The position numbers and the translations under genes are program-made. The notes beneath the pieces were generated by a model. It saw nothing but the letters and a program-made list of their open reading frames with translations. It had not been told where the DNA came from and did no database searches. A stretch of DNA of 64,000 nucleotides. It comes from Erythrocercus mccallii. Taxonomy: Eukaryota; Chordata; Aves; Passeriformes; Dicruridae. Location: positions 186,001-250,000 of the forward strand of contig VZRG01001057.1 of assembly GCA_013397435.1 (NCBI GenBank). Direction: 5' to 3'. Each line of letters starts with the position of its first letter. Positions within the stretch are counted from its first letter, which is position 1. This document shows, piece by piece, positions 11,411-25,600 of this stretch.

Positions 11411-13543
11411 AGATGCCGCATTCTGTTAAGTTCCTAATTATCCATCGGGTGGCCTGGCAGACAAATGTGCCAGAGGCTCTCACTCCACTAACCCTCGTCA
11501 GCTGGCTTTACAGTCTGGCCAAAGCAATGTCCTGGGCAATATCCCGAGGTGGAGTCAGAAGTGGGCAGCAATGAATACTTGTTCCTGGAATGAATTTTGG
11601 AGTGAATGTTGACAAAACCCAGAGGAGCAAGCAACAGAACCACTTATTCTGTGTCTCCTAGACTGAGGCCAATAGCTTCAGACAGATGAGACTTTTCTCA
11701 CACAAGCACTGCAATTCATGAGTGTCACCCTGCCAGTCATAGGCCTGATTTGTGCACACACCCTTCTCCACAGAAATTATGGCACACCTCCACTTGCTGC
11801 CCTTCGCTGCAAGCCATGGCTTCCCTGCTTGTTTCTGCCCAATTCCCTGGACACTGGGAGCAAGCCTTGCAGAAAACAGAAATGACATCAGTGCAGGCTA
11901 ACTCAGTCTGTTTATCACCTAAGCAAGCAGCGGTTCAATCGCTCAGGCACCCAGGTGGCCACAGCAATGTGCTTCAGGAAACTGGGGGAGAGGAAACTTT
12001 TCAATCAGCTCCTGAAGCACTGTATCTAATATAGGGCAAAGATGCAGAGTTTAATTTTTTTAAGTCAAGAAGGATCCCAAGCACTCAAAGCCTCCTTCCA
12101 TATGTTAGTTACGAAAGAACTTGTCTCATGCTCAGGGTAGGTTATTCTCTGACCAAGGCAGGATTAACATGTCATTCAGAAAACTGCATCAAACACATTT
12201 TGCTTCTTCTCTGGTTAGAGCATCATTTCAGAGGTAAGTCCATAAATGATAAACTACTTTATGCATATATATATATACACACATATATAAAAAGTCCACA
12301 ATACCTATAATAAAATGGAATCAAGTCACAAAGTCAACTGGTAATAACTTATAGGAAACATATTTCATGTTTGTTGAATGAAGCAAAAGCTGTTGTGACT
12401 TACACCTGTGTTATATAGAACAGTTAAATCTATGAGAACTTCAGCTATTCTGCTCAGTCCAGTTACCAGGAGCTCAGAAATGACCCACTGCAGGATTTCT
12501 GCTGTGTATTTTACAGGTTACAACTTCCACTTTTCAACTTGCTGTTAGGCACCAGGAGACAAGCGGAACAGTCACAGTAAAAATGGCTCAACAGTATCTC
12601 AGTACAATAGTTGATGTGATTTTTATATTCATTTAATGAGAAGAAACTTCTGGAAGAGCTCCAAAAATGCTTTGTTGATTATATCAGTTTGCTTGTTTTT
12701 TTGGCAGCCAGATTAGGTTTACTGAGGCATTAAAAGGAAGGAAAACAGAAAAGCAAGAGGCAGAGATAACACTTCCAAAACACAAAGTAAAGAAGGAAAT
12801 GGCGCAGTAGAGATGATGCTGCTCAGGCCGAGGTGAGATAGTTCCTACACTGCAACATCCACTGCTGAGCACATTCAGTGTAACCTTGGGCTCTTCCTTC
12901 CCACCCCTGGCAAACACCTAATGGTACTGTTTGGATTTAAGTGCTGAGATGGCCTTTGGGATGTGTATCTGGCAAGTCAGGTCAGTCACTCCTACTGTAA
13001 CCCAAATCCAAGATACCTCCAAGCAATTGACAAATCCTGGGATCTTCATTATACCCACTGATCACAAAAGTGAATAGGCAGCAATTTTGTTTTTTTGCTG
13101 TATTATTCTTCTTCACAGGCCACTAGAAGGTAAATTTCATCTACTGGCATGCAGTTGTACAGAGATGTGTTTAAAACTTGAGAAACCAGAAGAGCTAGAC
13201 TACGAAGGCATGTGTTCTTAGATATGTTTTTAATAAAAAAGGAATGCACGCCTACAAGTTTCCATGCTAGAAATGTTGAGTTTGCATTAACTCCAGGAAA
13301 CCTAAGGCAGGATGAAGAGAGTCTCCTGACCTTGGCCGGAAGCCAAGCATGACCTTTCAGATGTGGTGAATACCTTTCAGCAGTCTCATTCACACAGTTT
13401 TCCTCACTTGAATGCTGGAAGAGTAATTCTTCTGCACGCTAAGCAACGTAGTAAGGGAAAAACTAGGTTGACTGGAGGTTGCAGGAAGACTCAACACTGG
13501 GTAAAGAAGAGGTGGAGTCTTCTGTTGACAACTGGTTCAGTCC
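11411..13543. other. Intergenic region between convergent ANKRD1 and RPP30, includes RPP30 3' UTR
   Basis: No additional gene recognised. Going down the - strand from the RPP30 stop, no AATAAA appears in the first 0.9 kb. The nearest usable signal seen is ATTAAA at 12632-12637 on -, so the RPP30 3' UTR probably covers much of 12620-13543. A short AT/AC dinucleotide run lies at 12262-12289. Confidence 0.5.
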
Positions 13544-13650
13544 TCAAGCTTGTGTCTTAGCTTTTTTGCAGGCTGGCACTGTTTCTTCCTCCTCAACCTT
13601 GCGAGGCTTCTTCACTGTGTACACTACGCCACAGGCACTCTTTCGAGTTT
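13544..13650 (-). CDS. RPP30: RPP30 coding exon 11 (C-terminus and stop)
   Basis: Encodes residues 233-267, from ETRKSACGVVYTVKKPRK to ACKKAKTQA, then TGA at 13544-13546 (read on -). Two basic clusters in an acidic tail may serve as a nuclear signal. Acceptor TATTCCAG. Confidence 0.95.
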
Positions 13651-16600
13651 CTGGAATACAAAAACAGAAGCTGCAGTACCAGTACCTCAAATACTCAAAT
13701 AAAATGCATTTAAGGCATACTCAGTTCAGGTGTCTGTGCCCCAAACCACAGCTGGACATGTTGAGTAACCAGCCAGTCAGCGCACACAGCAGGGAAGCAA
13801 CCTGCAAGAGCAGGAGCTTGGGATTCACTGCATTACAGAGTAGAGAAACTACCGGGGGAAATACAATGGTGGGTGTAGAATTATAGCAAACCAAGGAAAA
13901 CCAAGGTCTGCAGGGGCTGAGGAGCTGCAGAGACACAAAACCATAGAAAACCAGGCTTAGCCAGTTCAATAATGACTGAAGGACACATTCTTGAAGCACT
14001 GTCAAAAGTGTTTTTGAGCTAAACATATTGTTCTTAAAAAAAATACTAAAAATGCATTTACACATTCCAGGATTCTTAAGACTATATAGGCACAACTGTA
14101 TTGGCAGAGGATCCCCTACATACCAAGGAAGTGACTTTATGGTATTCAAGAATTTTATTTAAAGAACTCTCAACATTATCATGAAATACTGGTGTGTGAT
14201 GTTACCAAATACTAGCATTTGTCAAACAGCCTACTGAGCCCAATCCAATTTTGTAATTACTGATGGGAAGCTTCTCTGCAAAATTTGAGTTAGAAGAAAT
14301 TCCCTACAAATACTCTATTAGCAGAGAGGTTCTGCAAGAACCTTGACAAAATAGATTGACTTATTCTGGGCTAGTGTCCTCTCTGGGACAAGGGAAATGA
14401 CACTTGCTATTTAATTTCATAGGTAAGATAGATGACAGGCTTGAGAAAACACACATAAATTTGACAAACTCTATATCTTTATGCAGATGAGTAGCAGGCT
14501 GGAGGAGAACCTGTTGATTTTTCTGTGAGTTTGAAATGATCCACACTGAAGCGTGAGTCAGAAATAATCCACACATTAAAGCATCAGAAAAGGATGTGAC
14601 TAAGGTTGCTTCTGCACACATGCTGGAAAAAAGGCAAATGCAGAACACATGCATAACCATTTTTTTGAAGTCAATCACTTAGTTTCTGTCAGTGTCACCA
14701 AGATCAGCATTCAAATCTTTCTGAAATTGGATGGTTTCACTATGAAGCACAGCAGGCATGACCCTATTTTGGTTCAACCATTTATGACTCATTAATGTGG
14801 TTGAGTGTGTCCTCCAGCACAGACAGCACCATCAGTTCAGCCACCAATTTGCCAGCACGGCAACAAGGAAAAATTAAACAGCCTTGCCTCACAAACTCCT
14901 CTTCATGCATTGGACAAAGAAGCTAAAACCCCGATCTGACTTGCTCTGTAAGGTCTCAGACCTTTTGGAGAATATGTATCAACAAGAACTTGGTTTAACA
15001 AATGCACATGTTACTTAGAGGAGCTTACAAGTGCTCACCTCCATGCAGCATGGTGGCTCTGCAGTTGGTGGACACAGCTGCCTTTGCTTCGCCTTCTGAC
15101 AGGCCAAACAGCAAACCTCTGTCACTGCTGCTCAGGATCAAAACACACAGGAAGCAACAAACAGCACTGGGAAGACTTTCTGCATGATAAGTTTGCTTGC
15201 TCTACAATAACTGGGAATTAGCAAAGCTGTAACTCAAAGTGACATTTTGCATAAGGTTACCCAGAAGCGGAGAAATGAGGCACCCAATTCTCCTGGATGC
15301 AGTTCCCCAGCAGCTCTCCTGGAAAGCTCCTGGCAACGTTGCTTCTTTCCAGACAAGAAGCTGTACTTTTGAAAATAAAAGTCTCTCAGCATAGGAACAT
15401 TTTAGATATAATAAGCATAATCAAGCAAAAAAATTACCCCATGGAAAAATTCTGTTTTGGGGACAGAGCACTGTCTGATATAAAAGCATTATGCTGAAGT
15501 TTCCAGCCACCTTTAGCAAGGATGACACCACATCAGCTATGTTAATTTGGGTTGAGTCTGACTGCTCATTTTAAGAGGGAAGAAAACGTTGTGCATAAAA
15601 TCCTTCTAGGCCACATAGCCTCCCACATGGTTCTCATGACTCAGAGCATGCTCCTTCCCTTCCAGGGACAGGCCAGATATGTACTTCTGGGGTGGGGAGA
15701 GTAATAAAAATGCATCTGAACTCCTAAAAGAAGGGAAGAAAAGATAGTCTCCTTTGTTTCTAGAGCACAACCTTTTATTTATTACCTGTGTAACTAAGGA
15801 CTGGAAAATTCAGAACAGCAGCAGTTACTGCTCAGATAGGAACTTTTAATTTTACATAAATACAATTTTATAGCTTCTGCTACCAGAAATGTGGCACTTC
15901 AGAGACACTAAGTAATAATTTCTTGTTTGGTTCATAGTGTCCATAGACTTTTATGGGTTTTATTAATTTCTCCATTTACACCCACACAATATTAATGTAC
16001 ATCAAAACAAAACATTCCTGTAGCTGCACACAAACATAATTAGTTACAGTGACTTTTCATGTCACCCCATGACCAAAAGCTGTTGCTCCTTCCATACACA
16101 CTCAAAGCCCTGATCCATTGAATGGGTCACCAGCAGGTACCAATGTCTAAAGTTCAAGGACTGTAAAGGATGAAAAAAATTTCAAAACCACTTTAAACTT
16201 TCCAATGTTACTACTAACTGCTGCCTTTGACTTTGGGAAAGGATACAGATTAGCCACATCGTAAGGACCTCGCAGCTCTAGAGGCTAAAACAAAACAAAG
16301 AAGTTTGGATATATGAATGCCTTTGCTGTCAGGCTGACAGGGTGAGTAGGCTATCAGGTAGGCAAGATTAAATGCTATATAATAGCAAGCTACTGAAGAT
16401 AATAAGAAATCAAGCAAATACCACAATTTTGGCAAAGAGTCTCCATCTGAGAGAAAACTGTCACAGAAAATACCACAGCACCAGCAAAAAAAAAAAAAAA
16501 ACCCCCAAAAACCCACCAAAAAAAAAAACCAACCCAAAAAAAAATCCAGAAACCCATAATACAATTCTGTGGTAATGGCAACCATATTTAAACTTACATT

Positions 16601-19600
16601 TTTTTATATGTTTATATGTAATTAAAGCTGTATTTTCAGCCACAGATAAATCTTCAAAGTGTTCTGACTTAAAAAAAAAAAATCTGGGTCTTACCCTTTC
16701 AGCTGCACTAGATATAACTATGTTCTGGAAAACAAAAGAGAACAAACATTCATCTGTAAGACAGCACCAAGAAATGAAAAAAAGTCAGCAAGATGCAAAA
16801 CTTTATAAGCATTAGCTAAGTTCAGGCTCAGAGCCCAATTAAACATTGGAGTATCTGATGCCCTCAGACGAAATGAACTCCATTAGGGTTCATTTCTTAA
16901 GGGGGTTCATTTCTTAGGGTTCAACTCTTAAGTTGGGGACATGATAAACTTAGTTTTTGCCCTGTCCCCTACACAGACAGGGGCAGAGGCACAAGCCCTC
17001 CCTTGCAATTACAAACCTCTCACAGTCAGATGGGAGATGAGTAAGTACATCACATTTTAGAGGGATAGGCTAAGCAGCATAAGTGTCCAGAGTGATGGCA
17101 TTAAGCTATCACCTATCAGCCTGTATCTCTCATAGTGGACTTCAAACCACCCTTAAGGGTAAGGAAGAGCTGCAGGCACTGTGTTAAGAAGTGTCCCCTT
17201 TATTTACACCAGTTGAATAAGGCCCCACACAACAACTCACCCTGAGCTGTAACAGAAATGGATTTAGGAGTCCAGGATCCCACAGAAGCAGCTTACAGAT
17301 AGTGCCTTGAGATAGTTTGGTGCTCCCAAATTTTCAGCTTGTACTGTTGCAGTACAGCTCAATGCTAAGCATTCATGTTAGCCTTGACCATACTCACCAT
17401 GGTTCAGGAAACGTATCCTTAGACAGTGGCCTAAGCCACTTAGTCCTTAAGTCCTTAGCCACTTAGGTAGTGGCTGCCACTTTGTGCCACACACTCATTT
17501 CCCTCAACAGTGGCACCCCTATGAAAATCACCAAGCAGAGAAATCCTTCTCCCTTCTCTCCCAAAAAGTTTCTGCAGAACAGGTATGTGACTACACAGGG
17601 GCTGGCAGACCCCACAGCACAGCTGCCAGAGCTCTTCTGCTGCTAAGCTCCAAGGATGCTCACCTTGCCTGTTTAGCTCAGGGGGTAACTCTGCAGCAGC
17701 AAAATCTCCTTGCACCTTTTATTATACTGAACAAAAGGCTCTGGGAACTCCTGCTTGAGTGGGTGAGAAATAGAATTGTGCTGAGGCCGAGACAGACTTT
17801 CCCTCTCTGATGTCGGTACCACCAACACATCACACCATCTCTGGTTTCAAGGTGGGGCTTTAGATCCCTTCCCCACACTGCTTTGCTTTCCCTGCCACTT
17901 CCCCAGCGCAGATGGGCAGGCACCGGAAGAAAATGCCCTGTGTGCAGCTGGAACTCAACAGCTGAAAGACCTGTGTAAAAATGACTGCATGTTCACACTA
18001 TGCCCAAGGTTTCCTTGTGTGCTGAGGAGAAGAGGATGGGACAGATGACTCTGCCTCACCATAAGGAAAGCCTAAAGCAGAAGCAATATATACGTCAAAG
18101 TGACTTAACAGCACACATCCTGATGGAGCCTAGGACACTTTTTTTCTGAATAGTTCACCTTTAAAACTACGCTATGGATCCCAAAGCTGCTTTTGAGTCT
18201 AAGTGGTGCTGATTACAAGAGTTTTCTGGGAAAATTCAAGTCCAAACTGTAGCAACTAATGCCTGTCACCCAGGCTCAGAGAAGCTCCCAGAGGAGCTGT
18301 ATGAGACATCTCAAACCAGCACAGGATTGTAGATCCCTGCCGTGCATTGGAGATACACTCTGGCTAGTTCAAAGACAACTAGCTTTCACTAGGGGATGGG
18401 TAAGATGGAGGAAGGAGACAAGAGCAGACAAGAAAAGCACTGCTGGCAAGTGAAGGAGAGGCAGGCAAAGGCAAATCCAAGGCAAGAGCTAAAGGGAAAT
18501 CTAGAAGGCAAAACACTATCTCCCCAGGTAAAGCAGACAGCAGCTGTTCAGTACACTGCTCCAGGCAGCCAACTCAGTTACCAAAACATGGGAGGTGAGG
18601 GACTGTGGCTATATACACCTTCTGTCTGGCAAGGCAAGGGAAATTCTCCTTCATTCCCTGCACATTTTCATGTTTTAAAGACACTGCTCAATGCCAGCTC
18701 TGAGAACACAAGTAAATTTCTGAAGATTTCTCAGCCCTGCTATAACAGAGGAGGAATAAAGGGATCCAAAAGCTACTACAGGTTTAGCAACTACATGTTA
18801 CAGAACATGAGAGTTGCATGCCAGGTGCCAATGAAAGCAGCCTATGGACCAGCCATCCCATGTCTCATTTAAACAAGGGCCTTTACCTCACTGGCAGAGG
18901 CAAACCCTCAGTAACAGCTAATACCCATCTCTGCTGATCCACAACCTACTGAGTCTGGAGGCAAAAAACAAAGACAAGCTAGCAGTCCCCTTCCAGTGCC
19001 CAACAACAACTTTTCATGTGCATCTCCAGCTGATTTACCTTCAGGCACAGATGAAACAACAGACTGACAGATGCAGAATGAAAGGGCACCGTGCACAGAC
19101 TGAGTGCCTGAACATCTCACTTGCCCTGTCCATGACATCAACTCAACTGGTGCTCTCTAGTTCATCAACAACCACGTTGAAGCACATCCTGGACTGCACA
19201 GAGGAAAGAGGAGCAACATCAAAAAGGAAATTCCAAAGGAAAGAGGTCTGGTGTGTATAGAAGTCCTGTACAAGTCAGTACTTCAGGTCATTAACTGCCA
19301 GAGCTGGGCTTCTCAGGAGAGACTCTGCAAATACTTACTTCTTCTGCAGCATCATGGAAACAAATCTGTTTGATCCACCCTGCTGTTCTATAAAAGCTGC
19401 TATATTTGAGGAGAACTGAGGTAATAATGAATCTACTTTTAATTTACCTTCCAAGCTCTACATCCCACTTCAGATTTTCCAAATACAGCTGCCATTCAGA
19501 TGCCAAATCCAACTTCTCTGGACTAGCTATGTGTGGCAGAGGCCATTTACAATACAGAAGGGGGAGCTGCAATTTCTGTTAACTTTGATATGTATTGTGG

Positions 19601-22600
19601 TATGACCCCCTGTTAAAAAGTATGGCCTCAGAGGACATAGCATAACAGACAGCTTAACCTGGTAGCCTGGGAGGAGGTAAGTTATGAAAGCAATGGGTTA
19701 CAGGGATCTGAAAGTTACTTCTTCCTTGGGTTTCAGTATTATGGAAGAATGCAGTTCATCTGACTGCAGCAAAGCCTTGGCTGACAGCCAGCTAGCTGTT
19801 GGGTCTGTTTTGGACACAGAGAATTTACTAACCTTTAAACAAAACAAGGTTTCTACTTTTTTTCCTATTGTTTTCTAGCCCCCATATTCAAAGTAGACAG
19901 TCAAAAGAGCTTTTGGTCAATGAGAAATATGAAAAGGAAAATTTTAAAGAAATATGTGAATTTCAGTTCTGGTGCAAACCTTAGATGTCTGGCACTTTAA
20001 TCTCCCTCCATCCCCTCCCACCTTTGTTTTGGGAATTGCATACCACAACAACACACGGGTTGTTCTGGAACAAGAATCTAACAGCTTGACAGCTTAAGAA
20101 AGCATGCAGTGGTGCAAGACTTGAAGTATCTGGAGCTACAGTGATTGTGTCCTTGTGTTAGTAGGCCAAGATTTAGTCACAGCTTCAGATGTCCCAGCAT
20201 CAAACTCATTTAAAATGGCTCAGTCTGTACAACTCCAGAAGAGTTTGAACTGATTTAATTACCTTGCTTTCACTTTGAGAGCTTACCTTTCCTTTGCAGA
20301 TCTGCATCAGGCTGATGGCATTTGAAATTGTGTATCTTCTCATAGTAGAGTCTTTGATGGCAGGCGTGTAAAGAAGTTCAAAGTAAATGCCTCGATCTAT
20401 TGCCTTCACATGAAAGAGAGTGGTCAAAAATCAAAAGGAGAGAAGCCTAACAATCTAACAACTGCTGTCTATTATTAATGTAGCTTATTCTCCCTTTAAC
20501 TGTGTCACATATGAAAAAATTAAGGCAGAACTGTTCCAGTAAGAGCACAGCATAGCATGAAAGGAGAGTGGGGGAAGGCTTCACTGTACACCAGCTACAC
20601 GTGCATACATCTGGGACGACAGATAAACAAGGTTTAACAAACAAATACCAATCACCTATTTGTTGTAATTGGCTATCACTAATATATACACACTATAACA
20701 GAGTCGAGGAGACAACCAGCCACTACTGGTTATCTGCTGTCTTGAAACTTTGAGGACCCTACTCCTCTAGTTCCACACCCTGCTGTAAGAAAGATCACCA
20801 CTTCCCTCCATAGCCATGTGTTGCAGATGAAGAATTCCTCCTTGCACAAAAGCAGCAATGAGGACCCTTCTTCTGTCTCAGCATACTCTGGTGTTTGTGA
20901 CAGTGTTAAATAACAGTGAGTCACAGAAGAGGTTTCAAATAGTAATACTGATTATATTTTCAGCTGCTTTGACATCCTTTGCCATCTGTCAAAGTGCCTC
21001 ACCAAAAGCCTAGTATTCTTCTTTTTGCAAACACAGAAGGCTTAAGCAACCTGCACACAGTATGCTAGTGATAAAGATACGATGTAAAGCCAGGAGTTCC
21101 ATGGCAATCCCACATTTGCCTGAAATGATACTCTACATTTACACAAATATTATTAAAAATACACTGCAATGGTAATACTGTAAGAGAGTCCAGTAACTGA
21201 ATACAGCTGGAATTAATCCAGCTCCCACCCATGCACGACCTCTGCGTGCAAACACAACAGAAGCTATATATGCACCAAATGTTTTACACAGAACTGGCCT
21301 GATAGCTGCAAACAAGAGAAGCCTGAATTTGTCAAAACCAAACAGGTGATGGCAACACACCAATTTCCAGTCAAGGTGATTTTTAACCTAATCCCTTACC
21401 ACTTCAGCTGCCTGTCAATCTGTCTGGCATCGTAAGGACCAAAACTTACTGCCCTAAGATGCACAGACCAGTCCAACACACAGACTGCCTGGAAGCTGGG
21501 AGTGTGTAAGATGAGTAAGATGTGTAAGGTGAGAAATAGCTTGCAAGGAAAATGTCTCCCAACACAGGCTCTAAGAGCCACATAGCCACAGCTGGGCCAG
21601 CTGCTGGAGATTCAGGCAGCTAGGGTAGTTTCATACAGTGTTTCATACAAAATTGTTATTCCAAGAGGAATGTTGAAATCAGATTATCATAATCTCCAAT
21701 GTATTATTTTTATTCTGTCTGAGAATTAATTCTAGTTAATTATGAATTTTTATTCTAGGTCAAACTTTCTAAGAAAAGGAAGTAGGATTACTAGCCAATT
21801 CTAAATTTAAATTTTTCAGTACTAAGTCCTACATCAGCCAAGAATGCCCATGTGGAATGAACGTTTACATATATTCAGAGGAGAAAACAAGTTCCCCTAA
21901 GAGCATGTTCAGATTAAGTTTTCTGGCAAACTCCCCACAGCAGGCAGAGCTATATTTGATCCACACTGATAGCCATCTTGGGTCTCACAGCACTTATTTA
22001 GCAATGCTACATTTGGTTCATCTACCAAGACGTACTTGGTCCAAGTATGGATTCAATACATTTGTCTTTCAAGTAAACAGCACAACATCCTTCTCCTAAA
22101 TTAACACTGCCATTCACATTTCCTGTCTTTTAAATCAAAGGTCTGTTTATCTATCTTGACACAGCTATACCATTTCTGGTTTGGGAAGCAGCTTAGTCAG
22201 CAATCACACCATATCTCCCTGCTTAGCAGCACAGGGGCCTTAAGGCTCTATTTCCACTCCTTGGGAACACCACTTCTGCCTTCTTAAGTGGGGGACAGGA
22301 GGAGAAAAAGAAAGAACATACATCACTGTGTATTAAATGCTGCAGTGGAGACCCTGAAGTGAAGGACATTTGAAACAACACTATACATTATGCAAGAAAA
22401 TAAAAGAACCACTTGGATAGGAATGGTGGGAGGAAAGCAGTAGGGAATTCAACTCAAATTCTGTATTTAATGTCAGTCTAACAGCAAGAAAACAATTTAG
22501 ATGTAAATTTACCATATTCACAGGGGGCCTTCGGAAGTAGAATGGCAGCTTTTCTGTGACATTTATGCAGACCAGATCCACATCTAGTGTTGTGCAAGCA

Positions 22601-25600
22601 ATCTACAGCAAAGAAAGAGGAACAGATTATTAGATATGCCAAAAAATGCATAACCAACTTAAGGTGCACTAATATTCTCCTTCATTTCTTAAGGCAACAA
22701 ATGAGTCTTCAGGGGGAGTTCAGTTTTAAAATTAAGAGGTACTATGCCTTGCAGGTATGCCAATAGAACTGCAGCATTTGAGACTTAAAACCCAAGTCTT
22801 CCCTTTCTTACAGAACTAATTTGCCAATAAAATAGTGATCAACTCCAAAAAAATACTTAATTCTTTGTTTTTATCTGGCAGAGGACATGCAGAAGCAATG
22901 CTAGCTGTTAACTAAAGTAACTCACAAGTAATAAAAGCCAACCTCAGTTTACAAAGGGAAGCGCCCAGGAACTGCCCCTTGTCCCATCACACTCCGATTC
23001 CAGTGCAGCACCTGTTTGTTTCCAGGATTAATTAATTTTACCAGAAGCAATGAAGAGTGGAAAAAAAAAAGCAGAATATGACTGTGACTGGTGGTGCTGC
23101 ATGCCCAATACTGGAAACCAATCCTCAGAGCCTCCCTTTCCTGGCTGGTGGAGAACGTGCAGCTCCTCCTGACAGCCCTGCCTCTGGCAGAGTCGGGAGA
23201 CAGCACTGAAGGCTATGGTTTAAGAGTTTAGCTTTGAATTCACACCACGATTTACAGGTTGTATTATGAGATGGAGGGAATGACCAAGGGGCAGAGGTTC
23301 CTCACACTGAGATACAGGGAAAATTAAGGGCACCTAAAAGGGAGTATTTGATTTACATTAATCTCGTGCACCCAAGATAGGAATTATAGATGCCTACTCT
23401 GTAAGGACGATTACACAGGACCAGACTAATGTCTGTAAGCAGTGTTGTAACAAAGAAAGATAGGCTGAAGAAGTTGAAAAGGAATTTTCTGTGTGTAGGG
23501 GAACTCTCTGCACTCAGAAACCCGCCAGCAACTGCTCCAAATACACCTGGGCCAGGTGCCAACCATTCATCCCTCCTGCCACTGGCACAAAAGCAGTGGG
23601 GGCTGTGAGGAGCCCCAGGGGTAAGAGCTGCTCTAACACAAGGCACAGTACTGCTTGGCAAACTGGTCTTCTACCAGTTAGTTCACATGGAATTTGGACG
23701 GAGATGAGAGCAGAGGCCCAGCTTTAGGAATGTTTCTTAGCTGTTGATAGCACTCTCTCCTAGACAAGCCAGCCACAGTACACGTGCAGGCAAACCAACA
23801 AGGTTTTTGAAGTTGAAATGTGTCTGCCAGGACATTCAGACTAAACTTTTTCTTCATGCCCTACCTTTATCCTCCATTAGGCAGGACATGGGCTGCCTAT
23901 GGAATCCATGGCACAGAATTAGACTTGCATGATGAAGTTCAGCCCTACTACAGTCAGTTTCCTTCCCTTTCTTGCATGAGGTACAAACTACTACACAGAG
24001 GTGACTTATCAGAACACGCACAGAACAAATAGCTCCAAATCATGCGCTAGAAAATATGCCAGTGAGGTCATAAAAAATCAGGAAGAGATAATGCTAAAAA
24101 TTAAGAAAAGCAAGAATAGACATCAGACACATGAAAGTTGCCCCATGTGATGAGAAATCAAGCCTTCCTAATCAGCTCCAGAAACACTGGAAAACTCTTT
24201 ACAATTTTGCAAATTAAGCACACTGGGAGACAGAGTGCCTCAAAAGCCAGGATATCTGCAGGATTCCAGTTATATGAACATTTCAGAAAGTACTACCAAG
24301 GAAAACCAAACTGCGAGTCGTATTTCCCCATGAGGAATTCCTGCACTGTATGAAAAACTGGAGACCAGATTTCTCCAAGAACCCTAATGTTCAGCCTAGC
24401 TTTGGCTCCCAGACAAGTCAGATATGCAGGCAAGTTAAGGTTACCCTGCCTGCTGAAAAGATCTGAAGTGCAACAACTTTATCCAGAAAATGACTTGCAG
24501 CAAGTTGCACAGCCCAGCAGCTGTTTGGCAACACTGTGGGCAAGAGCCCCATCTGCTGGGAAACTCCAGCCAGCCATTAATGAATGCATCTGCCACTGTC
24601 TGGATGATCCGAAGCAAGCTTTGGCAAATGTTTGAGGAATAAACATTGAAATTTGACTTTGCACTACATCTTCAGACTTAACATCTAAGTCTTTTTAGAT
24701 ATTGGTGATGTGCTAAGTGCTTATGAACAGCAGACAGAGCTAACTAGTTTCATTGAAACAGTCAAATCCCAGCAAGATTTTAGAAAATTGGCAAGTACAG
24801 ACCCTACTACCTGCATAGAGTGGGCATTCCTGTTGCAGGCCAAAACTATCTTTTTGGGAGACTTAAACAAGGAGCCCGTTCTACAACTGGCAAACACAGC
24901 TTCCTCATCCCCTTAAGGATATAAATTATTTGAAGAATTTGAGCACATATTGCTGTACATATCACTGCCACACTCAGTCACAAAAGAGCTTCCCTGGCTT
25001 GTGACAAAGGGCATAGACTAGTTTTGGGCCATGCTAAAATCGGAGTACATGTCCAATGGTCATGTAATTTTTTCACAAAAACATGAAAAATCTTGTTCTA
25101 TGGACAAAAAAAAAATACAAGTGCTAAATTGTTGGTGAGAAAGATGATGCTCTTGAGGTAATGTTGAATCACCAAAAGCCAGTAGGAAGTTCATCTGTCA
25201 TGCAAGACCCACTTGAAGGCTTTATTCTAAATAATGTAAGAGCCAAAGAGCCAAACTTGTGCTAAACTCTCTGTGTAAGGTCCCTTTCACCAGAGTCTCT
25301 GTGTGATACCTCTGTGAAACTGAACCAGCTCTCCACAGAGTGAGAAATTCTAAAATCTCTAAACAAAAGACAACCATACAAACCTGCCCTGAATGTGAAA
25401 ATGTAAGGATGAAGCCTCTCACCTCATGAAGTTTGCAAGAAGCATGCCCTGGTTCCATCCCCAGCTCAAAGTGCTGCCAGCATGGAAGCAATGAAGATAA
25501 TCTCACTGACAATCCTGCCTCTTTCCTCACATCTTGTCCATCACCTGCCAGAGTGTCAGCTTAACCAGGCACTGTCTGCACTGGCCTGCCAGAGCACAGC

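Noticed and set aside
16250..16745. Phenylalanine/glycine-rich and lysine/proline-rich open frames
   Set aside because: Produced by the A/C low-complexity tract. Only 16695-16724 and 16247-16284 (RPP30 exons 8 and 9) are real coding sequence here.
18396..18872. 158-codon open frame on +, antisense within RPP30 intron 7
   Set aside because: Longest intronic frame, but it has no recognisable domain, no promoter or poly(A) context and no codon-level sign of constraint. A frame of this length can occur by chance in 64 kb read six ways.
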